Assembly (NCBI RefSeq): GCF_963556105.2
Contig: NZ_OY829945.1
Location: 1,000,524-1,064,523 of the forward strand
From: an uncultured Tolumonas sp.
GTDB lineage: Bacteria > Pseudomonadota > Gammaproteobacteria > Enterobacterales > Aeromonadaceae
DNA: 64,000 nt
Direction: 5' to 3'
The notes beneath the pieces were generated by a model, which searched no databases, was not told the origin of the DNA, and was given only the letters and a program-made list of their open reading frames with translations. Of the stretch, positions 10,345 through 16,957 are shown piece by piece (positions within the stretch are counted from its first letter, which is position 1; the number at the start of each line of letters is the position of its first letter). The position numbers and the translations under genes are program-made.

Positions 10345-11316
10345 ATGCAAAAACCATCCTCTCCATTTTTAGCCTCTATTTTTGAGTTTATGGTCACAAG
10401 GCAATATGCTCAAAAAACAATAGAGTCTTATATTTATTGGATCCGAATGTTCATTCGTTTCCATCATAATCAACATCCAACAAATATGGGAAATATTGAA
10501 GTTGAACAATTTCTCTCTTTTTTGGCAAATGACCGCACTGTCGCAGTAAAAACGCAAGCCTTAGCTTTAAATGCGTTGGCTTTTTTATATAAAGATATTA
10601 TTGCGGTACCTTTAACACTAACGCTTAATTTCCAACGCAGTCTGAAACAGCGAAAATTACCAACTGTATTAACGCCCACAGAAATTCGCGATTTACTGGC
10701 GGTATTACCTGCGCATTTACGTTTACCTGCACAGTTGATGTATGGCAGTGGGTTACGGGTCATGGAAGCGATGCGTTTACGCGTTCAAGATGTTGATTTT
10801 CATTATCTATCGTTAATGATTTGGAATGGTAAAGGCGGCAAACATCGACGAGTTACATTGGCCCCTGAATTGGTGCCAGCGTTACAAGAACAAATTCGCC
10901 AAGTGACGTTTTATCATACACAAGATTTGGAGCATCCGAATTATGCGGGGGTGTGGATGCCTTTTGCATTAGCAGTAAAAACACCGGAAGCGCCAAAGTC
11001 CATTTTGTGGCAATTTTTATTTGCTGCTCGCAGTTTAAGTCACGACCCTGAGAATGGTGCCTTACGGCGTCATCATATCGACCCTAGTTCAATACAAAAA
11101 GCCGTGAAACAGGCGGCACGTGAGGCGGGAATTAGTAAAAATGTCAGTTGTCACACCCTACGGCATTCATTTGCTACACACTTACTGTCCCGAGGTACGG
11201 ATATACGAACTGTACAAGAACAGCTGGGGCACAGTGATGTGAAAACTACGCAGATCTATACGCACGTGTTACAGCATGGTGCCAATGGGGTGCGAAGCCC
11301 GTTTTCAGATTTATAA
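10345..11316 (+). CDS. intI: Integron integrase (tyrosine recombinase)
   Basis: Recombines integron gene cassettes at attI and attC sites. The 323-residue protein has the tyrosine recombinase residues Arg138 (YGSGLRVMEA), His270 and Arg273 (CHTLRHSFATHLL), His296 (LGHSD) and Tyr305 (TQIYTH). It also has the extra segment that separates IntI from Xer proteins, about residues 190-258 (NYAGVWMPFAL, then RRHHIDPSSIQKAVKQAA). All catalytic residues are present and the frame is intact. No cassette array or recombination site was found on either side, and the neighbours upstream run in the same direction rather than divergently. It therefore looks like a stand-alone (In0-type) integrase. Confidence 0.92.
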   Translation: MQKPSSPFLASIFEFMVTRQYAQKTIESYIYWIRMFIRFHHNQHPTNMGNIEVEQFLSFLANDRTVAVKTQALALNALAFLYKDIIAVPLTLTLNFQRSLKQRKLPTVLTPTEIRDLLAVLPAHLRLPAQLMYGSGLRVMEAMRLRVQDVDFHYLSLMIWNGKGGKHRRVTLAPELVPALQEQIRQVTFYHTQDLEHPNYAGVWMPFALAVKTPEAPKSILWQFLFAARSLSHDPENGALRRHHIDPSSIQKAVKQAAREAGISKNVSCHTLRHSFATHLLSRGTDIRTVQEQLGHSDVKTTQIYTHVLQHGANGVRSPFSDL

Positions 11317-11355
11317 AATAATCCAACAGCCTTGTCTTAACCCACTGGCTGGTTC

Positions 11356-11757
11356 TTATTCGCTTCGCAACTGGCTTTTGAACTGGTTTTCATAAGCTTC
11401 GGTGTGTGCAGGGAATAGGGCGGCGTAATCGTGTTTCGGGATTCCAGTGATCTCAATTTCGAAACTGTCGCTGTCAAAGCCTCTGATCGTGGCAACTTCC
11501 CCGACAATGGGAATGTCTTTAGCATTGAAGATGTTTAACCCGCGAATTGATTCGGCATCAATGAATTTAAAATCCGGGTAATCGACATTGATTTGCGATT
11601 CGGTTTCTTTGCAGTAAACGGAAAAAAAGTCATAACCTGACTCGATATTTTCTAGCTCCATTTTACCGGATACCATGCCAAGCGGCGGATCGGCTTTTTC
11701 AAGCGAAGTGTAACCGATCACTACATCGTACAACTTGACCGCGTATCTTTCTGTCAC
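11356..11757 (-). CDS. Conserved hypothetical protein
   Basis: A 133-residue soluble protein without signal peptide or membrane segment. It is acidic, opens MTERYAVKLYDVVIGYTSLE and contains GKMELENIESGYDFF and FEIEITGIPKHDYAALFP. I recognise it only as a type of small hypothetical protein seen in Gammaproteobacteria and assign no function. It converges on the integrase, whose stop is 40 bases away. It could be a leftover cassette gene, but no attC site flanks it; the single RYYYAAC-like heptamer (11321-11327) has no GTTRRRY partner. Confidence 0.65.
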   Translation of the reverse strand: MTERYAVKLYDVVIGYTSLEKADPPLGMVSGKMELENIESGYDFFSVYCKETESQINVDYPDFKFIDAESIRGLNIFNAKDIPIVGEVATIRGFDSDSFEIEITGIPKHDYAALFPAHTEAYENQFKSQLRSE

Positions 11758-11902
11758 CGAAACACCCCATGAACAATATGTATGACTAATGAGGGGTACA
11801 GGTTAAGTGAAACGAATCAGCATTGGCAAATGAAACAAAGGCTAAACTTACGATCCAGATCAAATTGCTGAGTTGAATTTTGGGTTGCCAGCATATGGGT
11901 AC

Positions 11903-11931
11903 AAAAAAAGCCCACAAATTGTGAGCTTTTT
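11903..11931 (-). terminator. Intrinsic terminator after tRNA-Pro
   Basis: A 7-bp stem (GCTCACA with TGTGGGC, one G-U pair) with a T7 run on the minus strand, just downstream of the tRNA 3' end. The T-run on the other strand makes it potentially bidirectional. Confidence 0.8.
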
Positions 11932-11948
11932 CTTTGGGCGGGATATTT

Positions 11949-12025
11949 TGGTCGGCGCGAGAGGATTTGAACCTCCGACCCCTGACACCCCATGACAGTG
12001 CGCTACCTGGCTGCGCTACGCGCCG
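11949..12025 (-). tRNA. proL: tRNA-Pro, anticodon GGG
   Basis: A 77-base cloverleaf including an encoded CCA. It begins CGGCGCGTAGCGCAG and contains the T-arm GGTTCAAATCC; acceptor arms CGGCGCG and CGCGCCG pair. The anticodon loop ATGGGGT gives GGG, which reads CCC and CCU. It closely resembles E. coli proL, including the T-T mismatch in the anticodon stem. It lies alone, followed by its own terminator. Confidence 0.95.
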
Positions 12026-12131
12026 AATGCTAAACAAAATAACCGCTTAACGGTTGCAGAGTCTATGTGCCGACCTTGACCCTGTCAACCGTGCGTTGTT
12101 TTTCATAGCAATAATTACAGGCGCAGCACAA

Positions 12132-13481
12132 TTAGCCTCGGTTAAATAACAGTCGTTGACCAAATTGGCTGGTCTGAATTTGACCATTTTGATAAGCCAC
12201 TGTGCCATTCACGAGCGTAGTATGAATACGACTACGGAATTGATAACCTTCAAACGGTGACCAGCCACATAAATACAGCGTGTTTTCTGGTGTCACCAGA
12301 TAGGGGCTATTCAGATCAACCAACACGAGGTCGGCAAAATAGCCTTCACGAATATAACCACGCTCGCGGATCTGATAACGTTCAGCCACAGCATGTGAGG
12401 TGCGTTTTACGATAGTTTCCAGTGAAAAAATACCGTTGTGGTAATGTTCCAATAATGAAACCAGCGCATGCTGACACAGTGGTAATCCCGATGGTGCTTT
12501 GAAATAGCTATTCTGTTTTTCCTGCCAGGTGTGCGGTGCATGATCGGTGGCGATGATATCAATTACACCGCTGTTTACGGCGGCCAATAAGGCTTGTTGA
12601 TCGGCGGCAGTTTTGATTGAAGGGTTACATTTAATCAAATGGCCCAAACGATCGTAGTCAGCCTGATTAAAGAACAGATGATGCGCGCAGACTTCAGCAG
12701 TGATATTTTTGTTGGCCAGTTCGCATAACTCTTTGCTGGCAGTAAAGAGCGCCAGCTCTTTCGCGGTGGTAATATGCAGCACATGCAATTTGGCATTGTA
12801 TTTTTTTGCCAGTTCGACCGCCATGCTGGATGAAGCATAACAGGCATCCGCCGAGCGGATGTTAGCATGTTCGCGTGCAGGCACATCTTCCCCAAATCGT
12901 TCGCGTGCTGCGTCTTCCAACACTTTGATCATCGGGGTATTTTCGCAATGTGTTGCAATCAACATCGGCGCTTCACGGAAGATTGCTGCCAGTGTATCGG
13001 CATTATCGACCAGCATATTACCGGTTGATGCACCCATAAATACTTTGATGCCACAGGTTTGGTTTGCATCAAGTCGCTTGATCTGATCTAAGTTATCGTT
13101 CGTAGCACCAAAGTAGAAGCTGTGATTCGCGATCGCTTTTTGGCTGGCTAACGCATATTTTGCTTCCAGCGCTTCGACCGTCACTGTCTGTGGTGTGGTG
13201 TTGGGCATTTCCATAAAACTGGTGGTGCCGCCAGCGACCGCAGCGCGAGATTCACTGGCTAATGTGCCTTTGTGCGTCAGGCCTGGTTCACGGAAATGCA
13301 CTTGATCGTCGATCATACCGGGGAAGAGGTGCAGACCGGTGGCATCAATGAGTTGTGCTTGGCCATCATGAGGAATATCGGCCGCGATTTTTTCGATCCG
13401 CTGATTCACAATCAAGACATCGGCTTGTTGCTGACGATCTTCATTGACCAAGGTGGCATTTTTGATTAACAGTCTGTTCAT
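12132..13481 (-). CDS. Dihydroorotase, class I (amidohydrolase superfamily)
   Basis: Would interconvert carbamoyl aspartate and dihydroorotate in pyrimidine synthesis. The protein is about 449 residues. Visible motifs are FPGMIDDQVHFREPGLTHKG at the first metal site, GIKVFMGASTGNML with the bridging Lys, ATHCEN and HVLHITT with metal His residues, and IIATDHAPHTWQEK with the catalytic Asp. The first metal motif is DQVH instead of the usual HxH, a form I associate with Bacteroidetes-type dihydroorotases. It is not the short class II PyrC of enteric bacteria. An alternative GTG start lies three codons upstream (13490); neither start has a strong ribosome site. Confidence 0.8.
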   Translation of the reverse strand: MNRLLIKNATLVNEDRQQQADVLIVNQRIEKIAADIPHDGQAQLIDATGLHLFPGMIDDQVHFREPGLTHKGTLASESRAAVAGGTTSFMEMPNTTPQTVTVEALEAKYALASQKAIANHSFYFGATNDNLDQIKRLDANQTCGIKVFMGASTGNMLVDNADTLAAIFREAPMLIATHCENTPMIKVLEDAARERFGEDVPAREHANIRSADACYASSSMAVELAKKYNAKLHVLHITTAKELALFTASKELCELANKNITAEVCAHHLFFNQADYDRLGHLIKCNPSIKTAADQQALLAAVNSGVIDIIATDHAPHTWQEKQNSYFKAPSGLPLCQHALVSLLEHYHNGIFSLETIVKRTSHAVAERYQIRERGYIREGYFADLVLVDLNSPYLVTPENTLYLCGWSPFEGYQFRSRIHTTLVNGTVAYQNGQIQTSQFGQRLLFNRG

Positions 13482-13568
13482 AGAAGTCACATACTTATTA
13501 GCAGGAATGTTGTAATAATGATAAACGCAAATGCGCCTGTCAGGTACTTAAGATAATAGGGCTATCAC

Positions 13569-14444
13569 ATGATTTTATTTGTACGCGATCTGACCGTCAT
13601 TGACGCCGCCTATTTATGTCCGCATCGGGGCGTGGTGGGGGAGAGCTGGTTGGTAGATGTTGAGCTGACCGGTGAGCTAAATGAAATGAGCATGTTGTTT
13701 GATTTCGCCCGGGTGAAAAAACAACTGAAAGCGATCATTGATGCGGAAGTCGACCATCGTTTATTGGTGCCAAAACTGGCTGCGGAAACTTTGATTGAAC
13801 CCGCTGCGGCAGGTTATCTGTTTGTGGATTTTCTGGCCGAAGATCACACCATTCATTTGAATTGCCCTGAACAGGCGTTTGCAGTTATCCCTGCGACTGA
13901 AATCAATGTTGAAACTGTCACTGAATATTTGCTGACGCTGATCCGCTCACAACTGCCGGGTAATATCGATGGTCTGAAAATTACGTTACGCCATGAAGTG
14001 ATCCCAACCCCAAGTTATCACTACACACATGGTTTGAAAAAACATGATGGGAATTGTCAGCGCATCGCACATGGTCATCGTTCGATGATCGAATTGTGGG
14101 TTGATGATGTTCGTGATCATGCGTTGGAACAATATTGGGCCACCCGTTGGCAGGATATTTATCTCGGAACTAAAGAAGATCTGGTGCCCGTGACCGAATT
14201 AGAATTGAGTCAAACTGGGCAGGAACTGGTGAGTCCGCAGCATTATGCTTTCCGCTACACGTCGGCACAGGGCGATTTTCAGCTGGCGATCCCGATGGAA
14301 AGTTGTGAAATCATTGATACCGATACTACGGTGGAATTATTAGCAACCTACATTGCGCATCAGCTAAAACCACAGGTTGGTGAAAAATCATTAAAAGTGG
14401 TGGCTTATGAAGGGGTAGGGAAAGGCGCTATCGAAGTACTTTGA
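13569..14444 (+). CDS. Two-domain 6-pyruvoyl tetrahydropterin synthase/QueD-like protein
   Basis: A 291-residue protein that reads as two tandem PTPS-fold domains. The C-terminal half (about 140-291) keeps the catalytic pattern: SYHYTHGLKKHDGNCQRIAH followed by GH, which holds the zinc His residues and the Cys. The N-terminal half (about 1-130) has the same outline (HRGVVGESWLVDVELTG) but GES where HGH is expected, so it probably lost zinc binding. Family members act in queuosine or pterin synthesis. No queCEF gene is adjacent, so the exact reaction is uncertain. A terminator follows. Confidence 0.78.
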   Translation: MILFVRDLTVIDAAYLCPHRGVVGESWLVDVELTGELNEMSMLFDFARVKKQLKAIIDAEVDHRLLVPKLAAETLIEPAAAGYLFVDFLAEDHTIHLNCPEQAFAVIPATEINVETVTEYLLTLIRSQLPGNIDGLKITLRHEVIPTPSYHYTHGLKKHDGNCQRIAHGHRSMIELWVDDVRDHALEQYWATRWQDIYLGTKEDLVPVTELELSQTGQELVSPQHYAFRYTSAQGDFQLAIPMESCEIIDTDTTVELLATYIAHQLKPQVGEKSLKVVAYEGVGKGAIEVL

Positions 14445-14472
14445 ACGCATTAAGCTATTTATTGAATATAAG

Positions 14473-14499
14473 GCTGTGCCAGAATAGGTGCAGCTTTTT
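14473..14499 (+). terminator. Intrinsic terminator after PTPS-like gene
   Basis: Stem GCTGTGCC with GGTGCAGC (two G-U pairs, 6-base loop) followed by TTTTT. It separates the PTPS-like gene from hinT. Confidence 0.8.
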
Positions 14500-14531
14500 C
14501 TCTTTTACCTCTGTCAGATTAAGGGTGCATC

Positions 14532-14888
14532 ATGGCCGAAGAAACTATTTTCAGTAAAATCATTCGTCAGGAAATTCCCGCGCAATTGTTGTATCAAGAT
14601 GATTTAGTGACCGCATTCCGCGATATTCATCCACAGGCACCCACACACATTCTGATCATCCCGAATAAACTTATTCCAACCGTAAACGATGTGACAACAG
14701 AAGATGAAGTCGCATTAGGGCGTTTATTTACCGTAGCCCGTAAACTGGCCGCCGAAGAAGGTATCGATGAATCGGGTTATCGTTTAGTGGTGAACTGCAA
14801 TCGTGATGGTGGTCAGGAAGTTTTCCATTTGCACATGCATTTGTTGGGCGGTAAACGTATTGGTCGTCTGGTTCAGGCTGACGCATGA
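14532..14888 (+). CDS. hinT: HIT family purine nucleoside phosphoramidase
   Basis: Hydrolyses adenosine phosphoramidates and acyl adenylates in the cytoplasm. The 118-residue protein has the histidine triad [14 protein letters not shown] and the N-terminal [11 protein letters not shown] and [16 protein letters not shown] motifs, and matches the length of E. coli HinT (YcfF). It begins the hinT-lpoB-thiK run known from enterobacteria; its end overlaps the lpoB start by four bases (ATGA). Confidence 0.96.
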   Translation: MAEETIFSKIIRQEIPAQLLYQDDLVTAFRDIHPQAPTHILIIPNKLIPTVNDVTTEDEVALGRLFTVARKLAAEEGIDESGYRLVVNCNRDGGQEVFHLHMHLLGGKRIGRLVQADA

Positions 14889-15478
14889 TGATGGCCTTAA
14901 CACAATATCGTGTCCGGCAACCCCACTGGCTGTTATGGCTGGTGGCTTTTCTGCTGACGGGTTGTAATACCACATTATATAAACCCGCCGGTAAAAGCAC
15001 TACCACTCAGACGGTGACTACGGGATCTACAGGCGTAACACAGCCTCCGCGGCCATTGGATTTGCAAGCATTAGCAAAACGCACTGCGGCATCGGTGATC
15101 AAGCGCAGTGATAAGGCTGAGCTGGGGAAATCACCGACGTTATATGTCGATATGATCCGCAATAGCACGGGTTCAACGTTAGATACCGCCAAAATCACCA
15201 ATGTTTTGCATACTGAGCTGGCTCGTTCGGGGCGGTTTAAATTGATCCCACTAGAAAAAAATGCGGCCTTTCAGCAATCATTGGAATATCAGCAAAGTGA
15301 AGATGCGCTTAACCCTTCTACCGCCGTGCAGTTGGGAAAACAAACCGGGGCTGATTTGATGTTATACGGCAATGTCAGTCGGGTTAAGAAGAGCCGAACC
15401 TATCAATTGACCACCAGTATGATGGATCTGAGATCGGGCGAGTTGCTGTTTACCGATAAACAATCTGTCCGCAAATAA
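14885..15478 (+). CDS. lpoB: Outer-membrane lipoprotein activator of PBP1b
   Basis: LpoB reaches from the outer membrane to stimulate peptidoglycan synthase PBP1b. This 197-residue protein has a lipobox LLTGC with the lipidated Cys at residue 27, after a hydrophobic stretch. A Thr/Pro-rich linker follows (residues about 30-58), then the folded domain ([51 protein letters not shown]). The start overlaps hinT by four bases; ATGATG gives two possible starts. Gene order agrees with E. coli ycfM. Confidence 0.92.
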   Translation: MMMALTQYRVRQPHWLLWLVAFLLTGCNTTLYKPAGKSTTTQTVTTGSTGVTQPPRPLDLQALAKRTAASVIKRSDKAELGKSPTLYVDMIRNSTGSTLDTAKITNVLHTELARSGRFKLIPLEKNAAFQQSLEYQQSEDALNPSTAVQLGKQTGADLMLYGNVSRVKKSRTYQLTTSMMDLRSGELLFTDKQSVRK

Positions 15479-15494
15479 CAGTTTGTTGGCAAAC

Positions 15495-16304
15495 ATGCTT
15501 CCGTTACCAGCACCTTATCATCAGGCAGACGCGGTGTTATTGGCGCAAGGGCTGACTAATTACACCTACCGTCTGCAACTTCAGCATAAAAGCTATTTTT
15601 ATCGGCAGGGAATTGCCCAACCAGAAAGCTTGTTCATCGACAGAGCACAAGAACGTCAGGCGCTGTTACTCGCAGAAGCGGCGGGGTTGTTACCGAAAAT
15701 CCATTATCACTCGGCAGATGGGCAGCAACTGATTTTGGATTGGTGCGATGAACCATCCTGGCAAGTGGAGTATTTTGCATCGGCAACAGGCATAACCCAA
15801 CTGGGTCAATTAGCCGCACAAATACACGCGATTCCTGCCCGATTGAAAATTTTAGATCTGGCTGATTACCTGCAGCAACTGATGGCTGGTTTGCCATCGT
15901 TATCTCAAACCGTACGCCAGCGAATTGAGCAACAACAAGCTATGTTGCATGCGCTGCCGGTGATATGCCCCGTGTTTTGCCACAACGATATTAACCCAAC
16001 CAATTTGCTGGGCATGAAACCGTGGTTAGTTGATTGGGAGTATGCGGCGTTGGGGGATCCAGCGTTTGAACTGGCCGGGATCTGCCGTGCCGGTCAGTTT
16101 GATCGGCAACAACAACAAGCATTAGTTGATAGCTATCAAGCCGCGGGCGGATGTTGTGAGTTGAACCGGGTCATTCAAATGCTGATGGTGGTTGATGTGG
16201 TCAGCCTGTTGTGGTGCGAAAAAATGCTGTTGCTGCGTGCTGAAACGCAATATCACCTGTTACGTCAGCAGTTGTATCGGGCTCTTGGGATTGCCGAAGT
16301 CTGA
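15495..16304 (+). CDS. thiK: Thiamine kinase-like phosphotransferase
   Basis: A protein of the choline/aminoglycoside kinase fold that would phosphorylate thiamine for salvage. Visible motifs are LAQGLTNYTYRLQL (nucleotide loop), PVFCHNDINPTNLL (catalytic Brenner-type loop with Asp and Asn) and PWLVDWEYAALGDPAFEL (metal-binding Asp). The position after lpoB matches E. coli thiK (ycfN). The start is uncertain: an in-frame TTG four codons upstream (15483) sits only five bases after lpoB, and neither has a clear ribosome site. NagZ, the next gene in E. coli, is absent here. Confidence 0.85.
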   Translation: MLPLPAPYHQADAVLLAQGLTNYTYRLQLQHKSYFYRQGIAQPESLFIDRAQERQALLLAEAAGLLPKIHYHSADGQQLILDWCDEPSWQVEYFASATGITQLGQLAAQIHAIPARLKILDLADYLQQLMAGLPSLSQTVRQRIEQQQAMLHALPVICPVFCHNDINPTNLLGMKPWLVDWEYAALGDPAFELAGICRAGQFDRQQQQALVDSYQAAGGCCELNRVIQMLMVVDVVSLLWCEKMLLLRAETQYHLLRQQLYRALGIAEV

Positions 16305-16321
16305 TGGGCTAAATCTGTAGG

Positions 16322-16350
16322 AATAAAAAACGCGCCGTTAAAGGCGCGTT
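16322..16350 (-). terminator. Intrinsic terminator after raiA
   Basis: On the minus strand AACGCGCC and GGCGCGTT pair around a 6-base loop and are followed by a T6 run. Being symmetric in its stem, it may also serve thiK from the other side. Confidence 0.85.
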
Positions 16351-16370
16351 GGGTACTTCAGAGGGAAAAA

Positions 16371-16703
16371 TCAGAACATTGCAGCCATTGAACTTTGGCG
16401 TTGTACTTGTCTGTTGCGGCGCGCATCTGGACGATGAATGTGTCGAATAATTTGACGTTCCAGTTTTTGCTCTAAGGCGTTAATTGCCGCATAAAGATCT
16501 GAGTGCTCCGCTTCGGCAAACAGTTTGCCAAAAGGGATTTGAATTCTAGCTTCTACAACGTATTGTTCACCTTCCTTGCCAACATACACATGTGGAGAAA
16601 TCATTGGTATCTGCATGCGTTCCAGCTTCTCAAATTTAGAAGCGATACACTCGCGGATGGATGGGGTTACATCAATAATTTTGCTGGTAATTTCGATCAG
16701 CAT
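16371..16703 (-). CDS. raiA: Ribosome-associated inhibitor RaiA (HPF/YfiA family)
   Basis: Binds the 30S decoding region and silences 70S ribosomes in stationary phase or cold shock. The 110-residue protein has the family features ITSKIIDVTPSIRECIASKF, the EARIQIPFGKLFAEAEHSDL strand-helix region and YAAINALEQKLERQIIRH, with a basic end. The length fits short-type RaiA (about 113) better than HPF (about 95). A strong AGGAGG lies upstream of ATG. The gap 16704-16957 to the divergent EAL gene shows no further gene. Confidence 0.9.
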   Translation of the reverse strand: MLIEITSKIIDVTPSIRECIASKFEKLERMQIPMISPHVYVGKEGEQYVVEARIQIPFGKLFAEAEHSDLYAAINALEQKLERQIIRHIHRPDARRNRQVQRQSSMAAMF

Positions 16704-16957
16704 ATTCGCATCCTCCTGCTTTGTTTCTACAACCCACGTGTTAAGAATAGTGTTTTGAGGAAGTAAATCTGTGACAGAGATCGTCTAAATGAAGCTCGTG
16801 ATATGAGGATTGCCTAATGTGTGATCCCTGCGCATAGCAGGCGGTGTGCGGGCTTGCCAGATAAAGAGTATCTATGTCATAGTTCATTGAATGAAATGAC
16901 TAGTGCTATGCATTAGTTTCTGTGCCAGATCGTATAAGAGCAGGCTATAGAGCGAAC

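Noticed and set aside
10095-11480. attI or attC recombination sites around the integrase
   Set aside because: Only one RYYYAAC heptamer (11321-11327) was found and no GTTRRRY partner at a suitable distance; a single heptamer is expected by chance.
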